Assembly (NCBI RefSeq): GCF_000164135.1
Contig: NZ_GG770554.1
Span: 900,743-964,742 of the forward strand
DNA length: 64,000 nucleotides
From: Mycobacterium parascrofulaceum ATCC BAA-614
GTDB lineage: Bacteria > Actinomycetota > Actinomycetes > Mycobacteriales > Mycobacteriaceae
Direction: 5' to 3'
The notes beneath the pieces are model-generated. The model was given only the letters and a program-made list of their open reading frames with translations. It did no database searches and was not told the origin of the DNA. Both the position numbers and the translations under genes were made by a program. Shown piece by piece: positions 36,137 through 45,478 of this stretch; the stretch's first letter is position 1, and each line of letters opens with the position of its first letter.

Positions 36137-37354
36137 ATGCGCGAGACCGTCATCTGTGAACCCGTGCGGACCCCGATCGGTCGCTACGGCGGGATGTTCA
36201 AGCCACTGACCGCCATCGACCTCGGGGTCGCGGCCCTAAAGGGCCTGCTCGAGCGCACTTCGATCGCGCCCGAGGCGGTGCAGGACGTGATCCTGGGTCA
36301 CTGCTATCCCAGCAGCGAGGCGCCGGCGATCGGTCGGGTGGTGGCGCTGGATGCGGGCCTGCCGGTGACGGTTCCCGGGATGCAGGTCGACCGCCGCTGT
36401 GGTTCGGGCCTGCAGGCGGTGATCCAGGCGTGCCTGCAGGTGGGCCACGGCGATCACGATCTCGTGGTCGCCGGTGGCTGCGAAAGCATGAGCAACGTCG
36501 CCTTCTACTCCACCGATATGCGTTGGGGCGGCGCGCGAACCGGCGTGCGGGTGCACGACGGGCTGGCGCGCGGACGCACCACGGCCGGCGGCCGCCACCA
36601 CCCGGTGCCCGGCGGAATGCTGGAGACCGCCGAGAATCTGCGCCGCCAGTACGGCATATCGCGCCTGGAACAAGACGAACTCGCGGTGCGGTCGCACCAG
36701 CGCGCGGTGTCCGCGCAGAAGGACGGCACGCTCGCCGAGGAGATCATCCCGGTCGCGGTGCGCAGCCGCCACGGCGAGGAACTGATCGACACCGACGAGC
36801 ATCCGCGCGCCGACACGTCGGTGGAGTCGTTGAGCAAGCTCAGACCCGTGCTGGCGAGCGAAGATTCGGAGGCCACAGTCACTGCCGGCAATGCCAGCGG
36901 GCAGAACGACGCGGCGTCGATGTGCGTGGTGACGACGCCGGAGAAGGCCGCCGAATACGGTCTGACCCCATTGGTTCGCCTGGTGTCGTGGGGCGTGGCC
37001 GGGGTGGCGCCCCACATCATGGGCATCGGCCCGGTACCGGCCACCGAGGTGGCGCTCGCCAGGGCGGGCCTGCGGCTGTCCGACATCGACCTCATCGAGC
37101 TCAACGAAGCCTTTGCCGCACAAGCGCTTGCGGTCATGCGGGAGTGGAACTTCGGCGACGCCGACCACGAGCGCACCAACGTGCACGGGTCGGGCATCTC
37201 CCTGGGCCACCCCGTCGGTGCGACGGGCGGACGGATGCTGGCCACCCTGGCGCGCGAGCTCAACCGCCGCGAGGCGCGCTACGGGCTGGAAACCATGTGC
37301 ATCGGCGGCGGCCAGGGGCTGGCGGCGGTGTTCGAGCGGGTCGCCGCGACGTGA
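36137..37354 (+). CDS. Acetyl-CoA acyltransferase (thiolase, FadA type)
   Basis: A 405-residue degradative thiolase. Nucleophile Cys88 lies in DRRCGSGLQ, the His is in SLGHPVGATG (~355), and the C-terminal MCIGGGQGLA (~390) carries the second Cys. The His and the C-terminal Cys complete the active site. The insertion RTGVRVHDGLARGRTTAGGRHHP (residues ~133-155) is in the loop domain. It would cleave a 3-ketoacyl-CoA made by the SDR upstream. Its TGA overlaps the CoA-transferase GTG by four bases. Confidence 0.93.
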   Translation: MRETVICEPVRTPIGRYGGMFKPLTAIDLGVAALKGLLERTSIAPEAVQDVILGHCYPSSEAPAIGRVVALDAGLPVTVPGMQVDRRCGSGLQAVIQACLQVGHGDHDLVVAGGCESMSNVAFYSTDMRWGGARTGVRVHDGLARGRTTAGGRHHPVPGGMLETAENLRRQYGISRLEQDELAVRSHQRAVSAQKDGTLAEEIIPVAVRSRHGEELIDTDEHPRADTSVESLSKLRPVLASEDSEATVTAGNASGQNDAASMCVVTTPEKAAEYGLTPLVRLVSWGVAGVAPHIMGIGPVPATEVALARAGLRLSDIDLIELNEAFAAQALAVMREWNFGDADHERTNVHGSGISLGHPVGATGGRMLATLARELNRREARYGLETMCIGGGQGLAAVFERVAAT

Positions 37355-38544
37355 CCGGCCCCCTGAGCGGCATCACCGTCGTCGAGGTGTCCAGCTTCGT
37401 CGCCGCCCCGCTGTGTGGCATGACGCTCGGTCAGCTCGGCGCCGAGGTGATCAGGATCGATCCGATCGGTGGCGCGTCCGACGTGCAGCGCTGGCCGCTG
37501 GCGGCGGACGGAACCTCGATCTACTGGACCGGTCTCAACAAGGGAAAGCGCTCGGCCACCATCGATTTGCGTGCTCCGGAAGGGCAAGAGCTGGTCCAGC
37601 GGCTCATCGTCGAGGGGGACGGCGTGGTGGTGACCAACGCCGCCGGCCTGCCCTGGCTCAGCCACGACACGTTGACGGACAAGCGGCCCGACGTCATCCA
37701 CGTGCAACTGCTCGGGCGCGGCGATGGCTCCACCGCGGTCGACTACACGGTCAACGCCGGCATCGGATACCCACTCGTCACCGGTCCCGCCGACCACGCC
37801 GGCCCTGTCAATCACGTGCTGCCGGCCTGGGACGTGTGCTGCGGCCTGTACGCCGCGCTGGCCGTGGTGACCGCCGTTAGCCGCCGCGATGCATCGGGGG
37901 TGGGCGCGCGGGTCACGTTGGCGCTCGAGGATGTCGCGCTGGCCACCGCCGGGAACCTGGGACTGCTGACCGAGCCGCAAGTCACCGGCACCCAACGCCA
38001 ACGACTCGGCAACGCCATCTACGGCCAGTACGGCCAGGACTTCGTCAGCGGTGACGGCGCCCGCTTCATGGTTGTCACCTTGACGAGCAGGCACTTTCGC
38101 GACCTGGTCGATGTGACCGGCGTCGGCGCCGCCGTGGCGGCGCTCGCCGAGGCGCTGGGTGTCGACTTCGGTTCCGAGGGTGACCGCTACCGGTACCGCG
38201 ACGTGTTGTCCGGCCTGTTCGCCACCTGGTTCGCCGACCATACCGCCGACGAGATCACCGCCGCGCTGTCGGGCACGACGGTGCTATTCGAGCGATACCG
38301 CACCTTTGCCGAGGTCGCGGCGAGCCCGAAAGTGACCGCCAATCCACTGTTTTCCCGATTGCACCAGGACGGCCTGGGGGAATATTTCGCCCCCGGCCTG
38401 CCGGTCGCGTTCGACGGCGCGCACGCCGCCGGCGCACCGGCGCCCCACCTGGGGCAGGACACCGCGGACCTGCTCGAGCGGCGTCTGGGGTTGACGACCG
38501 CCGACATCGAACGCCTGGCGAAGGCGAAGACCATCGCTTGCTGA
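37351..38544 (+). CDS. Class III CoA-transferase (CaiB/BaiF family)
   Basis: A 397-residue family III CoA-transferase. It moves CoA between acyl groups through an aspartyl-CoA anhydride intermediate. The N-terminus ITVVEVSSFVAAPLCGMTLGQLGAEVIRIDP is the family signature. The catalytic Asp usually lies in a G-x-D segment; here the corresponding stretch around PVNHVLPAWDVCCGLYAALA (~150-170) contains an Asp followed by V rather than the usual form. The C-terminus is normal. It could activate the substrate of the cluster without ATP. The GTG at 37351 is coupled to the thiolase. Confidence 0.87.
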   Translation: MTGPLSGITVVEVSSFVAAPLCGMTLGQLGAEVIRIDPIGGASDVQRWPLAADGTSIYWTGLNKGKRSATIDLRAPEGQELVQRLIVEGDGVVVTNAAGLPWLSHDTLTDKRPDVIHVQLLGRGDGSTAVDYTVNAGIGYPLVTGPADHAGPVNHVLPAWDVCCGLYAALAVVTAVSRRDASGVGARVTLALEDVALATAGNLGLLTEPQVTGTQRQRLGNAIYGQYGQDFVSGDGARFMVVTLTSRHFRDLVDVTGVGAAVAALAEALGVDFGSEGDRYRYRDVLSGLFATWFADHTADEITAALSGTTVLFERYRTFAEVAASPKVTANPLFSRLHQDGLGEYFAPGLPVAFDGAHAAGAPAPHLGQDTADLLERRLGLTTADIERLAKAKTIAC

Positions 38545-38568
38545 GCAAGCCCAGAGGAAAGACAGCGC

Positions 38569-39762
38569 ATGACCAAACTCGCCCAGACCCTCGGGCTGAC
38601 CGAATTGCAGACCGAAATCATCGCCACCGTAAGGCAGTTCGTCGAGAAGGACGTCATTCCCAGCGCCGCGGAGCTCGAACGCGGCGACATTTACCCGCAG
38701 GACATCGTCGACCGGATGCGCGACATGGGGTTGTTCGGGCTGATGATTCCGCAGGAGTACGGCGGCCTGGGGGAGTCGCTGCTGACCTACGCGCTGTGCG
38801 TCGAGGAGCTGGCGCGCGGCTGGATGAGCGTGTCCGGGGTGCTCAACACCCACTTCATCGTGGCCTACATGCTGCGCCAGCATGGCACCGAGGCGCAAAA
38901 GCAGCGGTTCCTGCCGCGGATGGCGACCGGCGAGACGCGCGGGTCCTTTTCGATGTCGGAGCCTGAGCTGGGCTCCGACGTGGCGGCGATCCGGACTCGG
39001 GCGGTGCGCCATCCGGATGGCGACTACACCATCAACGGCCAGAAGATGTGGCTCACCAACGGCGGCAGCTCGACGCTGATCGCGGTGCTGGTGCGCACGG
39101 AGGAAGGCGCCGACAAGCCGCACCGGAACTTGACCGCATTCCTGGTGGAGAAGCCCACCGGGTTCGGTGAAGTCGTGCCCGGCCTGGTGATCCCCGGCAA
39201 GATCGACAAGCTGGGTTACAAGGGGATCGACACCACCGAGCTCGTCTTCGACGGCTACCGGGCGAGCGCCGACGACGTTCTGGGCGGCGCCCCCGGGCAG
39301 GGGTTCGTCCAGATGATGGACGGCATCGAGGTCGGCAGGGTCAACGTGTCGGCCCGCGCGTGCGGCGTCGGCATCCGCGCTTTCGAACTGGCGGTCCGCT
39401 ACGCCCAGCAGCGCCACACCTTCGGCAAGCCCATCGCCGAACACCAGGCCATCGCGTTTCAGCTGGCGGAGATGGCCACCAAAATCGAGGCCGCACACCT
39501 GATGATGGTCAACGCCGCCCGCCTGAAGGATTCGGGCGAGCGCAACGACGTCGCCGCCGGGATGGCCAAGTATCTTGCCAGCGAGTACTGCACCGAAGTC
39601 ACCCAGCAGAGCTTCCGGATCCACGGCGGCTACGGCTATTCCAAGGAATACGAGATCGAGCGGCTGATGCGCGATGCGCCGTTCCTGCTCATCGGCGAGG
39701 GAACCAGCGAAATACAGAAGTCGATCATCAGCAAGCGCCTGCTCGCCGAGTATCAGGTGTAA
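38569..39762 (+). CDS. Acyl-CoA dehydrogenase (FadE type)
   Basis: A 397-residue flavoprotein. FAD and substrate motifs MSEPELGSDVAAI (~124-136) and INGQKMWLTNGG are present, with catalytic Glu in LIGEGTSEIQKS (~377) and RHTFGKPI (~283) for the tetramer interface. It is distinct from the dehydrogenase of the leftward arm. It has an AAAGACAGC leader and lies 24 bp after the CoA-transferase. The GntR gene follows two bases after its stop. Confidence 0.93.
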   Translation: MTKLAQTLGLTELQTEIIATVRQFVEKDVIPSAAELERGDIYPQDIVDRMRDMGLFGLMIPQEYGGLGESLLTYALCVEELARGWMSVSGVLNTHFIVAYMLRQHGTEAQKQRFLPRMATGETRGSFSMSEPELGSDVAAIRTRAVRHPDGDYTINGQKMWLTNGGSSTLIAVLVRTEEGADKPHRNLTAFLVEKPTGFGEVVPGLVIPGKIDKLGYKGIDTTELVFDGYRASADDVLGGAPGQGFVQMMDGIEVGRVNVSARACGVGIRAFELAVRYAQQRHTFGKPIAEHQAIAFQLAEMATKIEAAHLMMVNAARLKDSGERNDVAAGMAKYLASEYCTEVTQQSFRIHGGYGYSKEYEIERLMRDAPFLLIGEGTSEIQKSIISKRLLAEYQV

Positions 39763-39764
39763 CG

Positions 39765-40457
39765 ATGACGGCCCCGGATTTCGCGGCGCGACCGCAACTT
39801 TCCGACGATGTCGCTCGCCTCATCCGCCAGCGGATCTTCGATGGCACCTACCGTGCGGATTCCTATGTCCGCCTGGACCAATTGGCCGCCGAATTGGGAA
39901 TCAGCGTCACACCGGTGCGGGAGGCGCTCTTCGCGCTGCGCGCGGAAGGGCTGATCGCCCAGCAGCCCCGGCGCGGGTTCATGGTGTTGCCGGTGACCGG
40001 TCGCGACGTCACCGACGTGGCGAACGTGCAGGCTCACGTCGGTGGCGAACTCGCGGCGCGGGCCGCCCTCAACATCACCGACGACCAACTGAGCGAACTC
40101 AAACAGATCCAGGCGGAGCTCGAAGACGCCTACGCCGGTGACGACGACGAGCGGACGGTGCTGCTGAACCACCAGTTCCACCGCGCCATCAACGTCGCGG
40201 CGGATTCGCCGAAACTCGCCCAGCTGATGTCCCAGATCACCCGTTACGCACCGGAATCGGTGTTTCCCGCGATCGAGGGCTGGCCGGAGCAATCGATGCG
40301 GGACCATCGCCGGATCCTGTCCGCGCTGAGGAAGCGCGATGGCCGGCTCGCGCGCTCGGCGATGTCGCAACACCTTGCCGCCGGTGCCGTTCCGTTGATC
40401 GATCACCTCACCGCTCGTGGCGTCGTCGTCGACGCCGGGCGTCCGACGTCTGGCTAA
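39765..40457 (+). CDS. GntR family regulator, FCD (FadR) subgroup
   Basis: A 230-residue regulator. The N-terminal winged helix (~12-75: VARLIRQRIFDG, LAAELGISVTPVREALFAL, LIAQQPRRGFMVLPV) is followed by an FCD helical domain (~85-215) with the metal-ligand pattern D/H...HxxFHRAI (~140) and MRDHRRIL (~185). Such proteins sense acyl-CoAs or carboxylates and repress catabolic operons. It starts at 39765 immediately behind the acyl-CoA dehydrogenase, so it is the last gene of the operon it probably controls. Confidence 0.9.
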   Translation: MTAPDFAARPQLSDDVARLIRQRIFDGTYRADSYVRLDQLAAELGISVTPVREALFALRAEGLIAQQPRRGFMVLPVTGRDVTDVANVQAHVGGELAARAALNITDDQLSELKQIQAELEDAYAGDDDERTVLLNHQFHRAINVAADSPKLAQLMSQITRYAPESVFPAIEGWPEQSMRDHRRILSALRKRDGRLARSAMSQHLAAGAVPLIDHLTARGVVVDAGRPTSG

Positions 40458-40460
40458 CTG

Positions 40461-40490
40461 TTGTCTGCCGAGCGCGACTCAGCTTAGGCT
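40461..40490 (+). promoter_or_regulatory. Promoter of the small secreted protein
   Basis: TTGTCT (40461-40466) and TAGGCT (40485-40490) are separated by 18 bp, a good SigA arrangement. Transcription would start near 40497, giving a ~28-base leader with a GCGAGGAAC ribosome site. Confidence 0.45.
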
Positions 40491-40524
40491 GCCATCGGAG
40501 GGGGCAACAACAGAGCGAGGAACA

Positions 40525-40887
40525 GTGCCCCGAACGATTCGCCCATCGGCCGTGTTCGTTGCAGCCGCGGTCGCCGTAGCCCTTGCACCGCCGGCCGTCG
40601 CCGAACCGCTCGACCCGATCCCCGGCAACGGAGTCTTTGTCGTGGGGCCCGACATCGCGCCGGGCCTCTACCACACGGGTGGGTCGGGGTCGGCCTTCGG
40701 TGTGTGGATCAACAACGTGCCCACCCAGGAGTCGATGTGCTCGTGGTTCACCTACAGCACGCCCGACGCGAACAAGGACCACGTGCTGCAGACGAACACG
40801 TCGATCGGACCGATGTACGCGAACATCAACACCGCGGTCAAGGCCTTCGAGTCGCAGAACTGTCAACCCTGGACGCGGGTCTCCTAG
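40525..40887 (+). CDS. Small secreted protein with signal peptide
   Basis: A 120-residue protein. It begins VPRTIRPSAVFVAAAVAVALAPPAVAEP, a Sec signal peptide with an AxA cleavage site after about residue 27. The mature ~93 residues contain two cysteines (CSWFTYS and QNCQPW) that could form a disulfide, and a GxxxVGPDIAPGLYHTGGSG segment typical of small mycobacterial exported proteins of unknown function. It stands alone between the GntR gene and the convergent ligase operon, overlapping the latter's stop by 4 bases. Confidence 0.8.
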   Translation: MPRTIRPSAVFVAAAVAVALAPPAVAEPLDPIPGNGVFVVGPDIAPGLYHTGGSGSAFGVWINNVPTQESMCSWFTYSTPDANKDHVLQTNTSIGPMYANINTAVKAFESQNCQPWTRVS

Positions 40888-42413
40888 GCTCGGTTGGCGT
40901 CGCTCAGCATCTGACGCAACCGACCGGTGTCGACCTTGCCGGTGCCGCCGCGGGGGACGTCGTCATCGGAGTCCAGCAGCAGCCATGCCGTCGGTACCTT
41001 GAAGGCGCTGAGCAACTTTCGAGCGCACCCGGTCAGCGTTTCCGCGGTCAGCGCGCCGTCGCACACCACGGCCGCGCCCACCCGATCGCCCGCCGTGCCG
41101 GGAACGTTGGTGACGAAGGCGCTACGGACGCCCTCGACGGTGCGCAGCGCCCGTTCGACCTCGCTGGGGTAGACGGTCGCACCGCTGACCTTGAACATGT
41201 CGTCGGTGCGCCCGTGGTAGAACAGGAACCCTTCCGCGTCGAGGTGGGCCAGGTCGCCGGTGGGGTAGAAGCCGTCGGCGGTGAACAGGTCTTCTCGGCC
41301 GCGGCCGCAGATGCCGCGCAAGGTGTGCGGTCCCCGAATCTGGATCATGCCCACCGCGCCGGGTGGAACCGGCTCCCCGCTGTCCGGGTCGACGATGCGA
41401 ACGTCCATGCCGGCGAACGGCTTTCCGCAGCTGCCCCACGCCGACTCCGGCATGTCGGTGTCGGCGGGGTAGCCGCAGTACGGGCCGAACGCCTCGGTCA
41501 TGCCGAAGAGCGCGGCCCGGGCGCCGGGTCGGGCCCGCTGTTCGGGCGGCAGCAGGGCCTGCAGGCTGCCCGGCCGCAGGGCCGAGAGATCGGCGCCGAC
41601 CGTGGCGGCGTGCCGCGCCAGCGTTTCGGCCTGGTCCGGCCAGCCGCGAAACAGCGTCACCCGCTCGGCTTCCAGCAGCCGCAGCGTGGTCTCCGGCCGC
41701 GGAATCTGCTCGGTCACCAGCGTGGCGCCGGCCAACAGCGTGGACAGTATGCCGCTGCCGAAGCCGCCCACCCAGAAGAACGGCATCGGTAGGTACAGGC
41801 GGGTTTCGGCGGTGATGCAGCGCGCGGCGAGGCCCGACCGCACGGCGCCCAGCGCGCTGCCATGCGAATGCATGACGCCCTTGGGCGCCCCGCTGCTACC
41901 GGAGGTGAACATGATGGCCAACGGGTCGGCGGGCCTGACCGCCCGCGCCATGGCGTCGACGAGCCGGCGCCCTCCATCGCCGGCGGTGGCGCCGGCCAGG
42001 CGCTCGGCCGTCCAGACCTGGCGCAGGGCGGGTAGCCGGGTGCGCGGCGGCAGGTCGTCGAGGTAGCGGTGCCCGCGGAATTCGTCGACGCTGACCAGGA
42101 ATTGCACCGCGGCGGCCCGCAGCTGCGCGGCCAGTTCCCCCGCCGCCAGCAGCGTGCTCAGCGGAACCAACACGGCACCGATGCGGGTCAGGGCGATGGC
42201 CACCTCGACCCAGCGGGCCCCGTTGGGCATGATCAACCCGACCCGGGTGCCCTTGACGACGCCGGCCTCGACGAATACCGCGGCGAGATCCCTTGTCACC
42301 GAATCGAGTCGGCGGTAGCCGGTGCGCGTACCCGGGTCGATCACCATCGGCTTGTCGCCGTAGCTCGCTGCGCGGGAGCGCACCAGCTCATCGATGGTGG
42401 TCGGGTCAGGCAT
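40884..42413 (-). CDS. AMP-dependent acyl-CoA synthetase/ligase (third of three)
   Basis: A 509-residue adenylate-forming enzyme, activating a carboxylate with ATP and CoA. The P-loop-like MFTSGSSGAPKGVM is at ~168-181, the A5 motif TEAFGPYCGY at ~300, YPTGDLAHLD at ~390, and the C-terminal GGTGKVDTGRL (~490) supplies the catalytic Lys. All core motifs are intact. It ends the six-gene leftward operon, starting eight bases inside the preceding ligase. Substrate unknown. Confidence 0.9.
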   Translation of the reverse strand: MPDPTTIDELVRSRAASYGDKPMVIDPGTRTGYRRLDSVTRDLAAVFVEAGVVKGTRVGLIMPNGARWVEVAIALTRIGAVLVPLSTLLAAGELAAQLRAAAVQFLVSVDEFRGHRYLDDLPPRTRLPALRQVWTAERLAGATAGDGGRRLVDAMARAVRPADPLAIMFTSGSSGAPKGVMHSHGSALGAVRSGLAARCITAETRLYLPMPFFWVGGFGSGILSTLLAGATLVTEQIPRPETTLRLLEAERVTLFRGWPDQAETLARHAATVGADLSALRPGSLQALLPPEQRARPGARAALFGMTEAFGPYCGYPADTDMPESAWGSCGKPFAGMDVRIVDPDSGEPVPPGAVGMIQIRGPHTLRGICGRGREDLFTADGFYPTGDLAHLDAEGFLFYHGRTDDMFKVSGATVYPSEVERALRTVEGVRSAFVTNVPGTAGDRVGAAVVCDGALTAETLTGCARKLLSAFKVPTAWLLLDSDDDVPRGGTGKVDTGRLRQMLSDANRA

Positions 42414-44010
42414 CGAGGAGCTTTCTCAGGCGCGCCCTGTCGACCTTGCCGCTGGAGAGCAACGGCAGTTGCGAGCGCGGCACGGCGAGGAACCGGCGTG
42501 GGATCTTGTATGCCGACAATTCCGACCTCAGCCGGTCGCGCAGCGCCGCCTCGTCGAAGGCGCCGCCGTCCGGCACCGCCACCACCGCCGCGACCAGCTG
42601 TCCGCGCTGGGCGTCGGGTACGCCCACCACATGGGCCGTCAGCCCCCCGGTGACCCGGGCGATGGCCCGCTCGACCTCGTCGGCCGAGACGTTGGCGCCC
42701 GCCGTTTTGATCATCGTGCTCAACCGGCCGCTGTAATAGAAGAATCCGTCGGCGTCGACGCGCACCAAATCGCCGGTGTGGAACCAGCCGTCGGCGTCGA
42801 AGCACTCCTCGCGGCTGCGGCCGTAGTAGCGCTGCATCACGTAGGGACCGCGGATGCACAGCTCGCCGACCTCGCCGACTGCGGCCGGCAGAGCGGCCGC
42901 GGTGTCGATGACCCTCGTCTCGAAGCCGGGCGCCGGCTTGCCGAACGATCCGCGCCGTTCCTCCGGTTGGTCGCTTTCGTCGCCGCTGATCAGCACGACG
43001 CTGCCCGCTTCGGTCAGGCCCAGCATGTTGTGCCGCAGTTCCGGATCGGCCGGCCGCACCTCGGGCGCCATGATGGGGTACAGGTTGCCGCGCCGCATCG
43101 ACGACAGATCACGGCGCGCAAAGCTCGGATGATCGGTCAATTGGGCGATCCCGGCGCTGAAACCGTTGGTGAGCGTGGGTCTCTCGGTCTCCAGCAGGTC
43201 GAGCGTCGCCGCCGGGTCGTCGGCGTTGGAGCACACCAGGGTCGAGCCGGCGACCAACGTGGCGAGCAACCCGAACGCGAAGCCGCCGATCCAGAAGAAG
43301 GGCGAATTGCAGAAAAGCTTGTCGTCGGCCGTCAGACCGCGGATCGCGTTGAGGTTCCGTTGATGTCCGAGCAGCGCGGCGTGCGTGTGCACCACCCCCT
43401 TGGGGGCGCTGGTGGACCCCGACGTGTACACGATCGCCAGGGGATCACAGCCGTCGACATCGTCTTGGGTGCCGGCCAACAGGCCGGGGGCCACGGTACC
43501 GGCCAGCCGGTACAACCGGGCGACGTCGCGGACCCGCCGGACGGCATCGGGGTGGTAGGCGATGAATGCCTGCCGCAGTTGTGGTGCGGCGGGGGAGGAC
43601 AGCGGGCGCCCGGAGTCGAAGTCCGGGTCCGACAGCACCTCGGCCAGTCGGTGTCCGTAGTCATGCCCGCGGAAAGACGCCGCGGCCAAGAGTATTTCGA
43701 CGTCGCCGTCGCACAGCTGCTCGCGCATCTCCCGGGCGGTGACGAACGTGGAGAAGGGGATCACCACCGCGCCGATTCGCGCCGCCGCCAGCATCGCGAC
43801 GACGAACTCCGGGCCGTTGGGGTAGAGCAGGCCCACATGGGTGCCCTTGCCCGCGCCGACCGCGATCAGCCCGCGGGCGAGCTCCGCCGAGCGGGCCTCG
43901 GCGTCGCGGTAGCTGATGCGGTCGCCGTCGCAGACGAGGAGCGGATGTTCTCCGCGCGAACGGGCCCGGTTCGCCAGGACCTCGCCGACCGTCGGGCCGT
44001 CACCGCGCAT
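42406..44010 (-). CDS. AMP-dependent acyl-CoA synthetase/ligase (second of three)
   Basis: A 534-residue adenylate-forming enzyme with VYTSGSTSAPKGVVHTH (~190), A5 GLTEAGSVVL, FHTGDLVRVD, and C-terminal SSGKVDRARLRKLLD carrying the catalytic Lys. The first Gly of the usual TGxPKG loop is a Ser here (STSAPKG), which is tolerated in the family. Translation from 44010 (MRGDGPTVGE) is used; the frame continues upstream inside the neighbouring gene but has no family similarity there. It overlaps the upstream ligase by 11 bp. Confidence 0.9.
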   Translation of the reverse strand: MRGDGPTVGEVLANRARSRGEHPLLVCDGDRISYRDAEARSAELARGLIAVGAGKGTHVGLLYPNGPEFVVAMLAAARIGAVVIPFSTFVTAREMREQLCDGDVEILLAAASFRGHDYGHRLAEVLSDPDFDSGRPLSSPAAPQLRQAFIAYHPDAVRRVRDVARLYRLAGTVAPGLLAGTQDDVDGCDPLAIVYTSGSTSAPKGVVHTHAALLGHQRNLNAIRGLTADDKLFCNSPFFWIGGFAFGLLATLVAGSTLVCSNADDPAATLDLLETERPTLTNGFSAGIAQLTDHPSFARRDLSSMRRGNLYPIMAPEVRPADPELRHNMLGLTEAGSVVLISGDESDQPEERRGSFGKPAPGFETRVIDTAAALPAAVGEVGELCIRGPYVMQRYYGRSREECFDADGWFHTGDLVRVDADGFFYYSGRLSTMIKTAGANVSADEVERAIARVTGGLTAHVVGVPDAQRGQLVAAVVAVPDGGAFDEAALRDRLRSELSAYKIPRRFLAVPRSQLPLLSSGKVDRARLRKLLDA

Positions 44011-45478
44011 GGTCGCTGTGGGTGGTGGGTGTGCGGAAGAAGCACTGGACCGCGGCCAGGTCCGCTTTGCCCGACGGTGTCCGCGGGATCGCGTCGACGA
44101 TCGCGATCTCGGTGGGAATCTCGTAGCGCGCCAGCCTCGTTCGCAGGTGGTCCGCCAGCGCGTCGGAGTCGACGGAGGCGGGCCGGCGCAGTTCCACCAT
44201 GGCGACCGGGGTCGCGCCCAGGCGCTCGTCGGCTCGCCCGACGACGGCCGCGCCGGCCACCGCGGGGTGGCTTTCCAGGGCGGCACGCACGTCGTCGGGC
44301 ATCACCTTGAACCCGCCGCGGATGATCGCCTGGTCGGCCCGCCCGACGATCCAGACGAAGCCCTCCGCGTCGATGCGCGCGATGTCCGTTGTCCTCATCC
44401 ACCGAGCCGATGGTCCCAGCTGGGCGGGCTTGACCTCGAGCAGACCGGCCCGGTCGGGGCCCAGCGGCGTGCCGTCGTCGGCGACCACCCTGAGCTGCGC
44501 ACCGGGGTTGGCGCGGCCGACGCTGCCCCGTTTGGTCGGCCAATACCGCCGATAGTCGTCCAGCGTCCAGCCGGCCACCCCGCCACCGAACTCCGTTGCC
44601 GCATAAGAGGTCAGCACCGGGATGCCGTACTTCTCGGTGAAGGCATCGGCGTCGTCGGCTGTGAGCGGCGCCGTGCCGCAGGTGACGGCGCGGATACTCT
44701 CCAGATCGGACCTCGGCAGGTCGGAGTGCAACACCGTCCGCAGGGCCGCGGGAACCAGGGACACCGTGCGGGGCCGGTGCCTGCGCACCGCCTCGGCCCA
44801 CGCGTTCAGCTCGAATCGCTCGAGGAGCGCGAAAGGTCTCGCCTCGGCGATGCATTGCAACACCCGGAACACGCCGCCGATGTGCACCAGCGGAGAGCTG
44901 ACGATCGCTACGCCGCGCCGCGGCTCGGCGGGCGCCGGGACCCGGCCGGGATCGGAGCCCATCACGCTGCGCGCCAGCATGTCGTAGCCCAGGTCGACTC
45001 GTTTGGGCGGTCCCGTCGTGCCGCTGGTCAACATCCGTACCGCGACGCCGGGCTGCGGGTCGGACGCCGTGACCGGGGGGACCGCCGACCGATTGGGTTG
45101 CGGATCGTCCAGAAGTCCCGAAATCGCCAGGGTGGTCGTCTCGGTCGTCGCGGGAACCAGTGTCGTCAGGTCGCCGGATTCCCCGATGATCAGCGGTAAC
45201 CGGAGCGCGGCGATGTCGGCCTTCGTGCGTTCGTCTCCGCGGGAGGGGTTGATGGTGACGACGGTGCCGCCGCCGAGCAACACCCCGAGAAAGGCCGCCA
45301 CCTGACCGGGCCGATTGCGCAGCAGCATCCCGACCTCGGCGCCGGCGGTGCGGGCAGCGATGCGCCGTGCCGCCGCGCCCACCCGAGCCCAGGAGTTCCA
45401 TTGGCCGTCGTACTCGATCGCGAGCGCCTCGGGCCGCAGCTCGAGGACATCGGCGATGCGTTGACTGAGGGGGTGCAT
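44000..45478 (-). CDS. AMP-dependent acyl-CoA synthetase/ligase (first of three)
   Basis: A 492-residue adenylate-forming enzyme, the shortest of the three. The phosphate loop reads MLTSGTTGPPKRVDL (~147); the Gly after PK is replaced by Arg. A5 YAATEFGGGVAG, WMRTTDIARID and the C-terminal TPSGKADLAAVQ (Lys) are present. The ATG at 45478 overlaps the crotonase stop (ATGA). The altered phosphate loop may mean a changed specificity or reduced activity, to be tested. Confidence 0.88.
   Translation of the reverse strand: MHPLSQRIADVLELRPEALAIEYDGQWNSWARVGAAARRIAARTAGAEVGMLLRNRPGQVAAFLGVLLGGGTVVTINPSRGDERTKADIAALRLPLIIGESGDLTTLVPATTETTTLAISGLLDDPQPNRSAVPPVTASDPQPGVAVRMLTSGTTGPPKRVDLGYDMLARSVMGSDPGRVPAPAEPRRGVAIVSSPLVHIGGVFRVLQCIAEARPFALLERFELNAWAEAVRRHRPRTVSLVPAALRTVLHSDLPRSDLESIRAVTCGTAPLTADDADAFTEKYGIPVLTSYAATEFGGGVAGWTLDDYRRYWPTKRGSVGRANPGAQLRVVADDGTPLGPDRAGLLEVKPAQLGPSARWMRTTDIARIDAEGFVWIVGRADQAIIRGGFKVMPDDVRAALESHPAVAGAAVVGRADERLGATPVAMVELRRPASVDSDALADHLRTRLARYEIPTEIAIVDAIPRTPSGKADLAAVQCFFRTPTTHSDHAR

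Noticed and set aside
40479..40497. Possible second IdeR box before the small secreted protein
   Set aside because: Only about 12 of 19 positions match and mostly in the left half; it is better explained as the -10 TAGGCT of a normal promoter.
42394..44310. 638-residue plus-strand frame opposite the ligases
   Set aside because: Antisense of the second ligase; Arg/Gly/His-rich.
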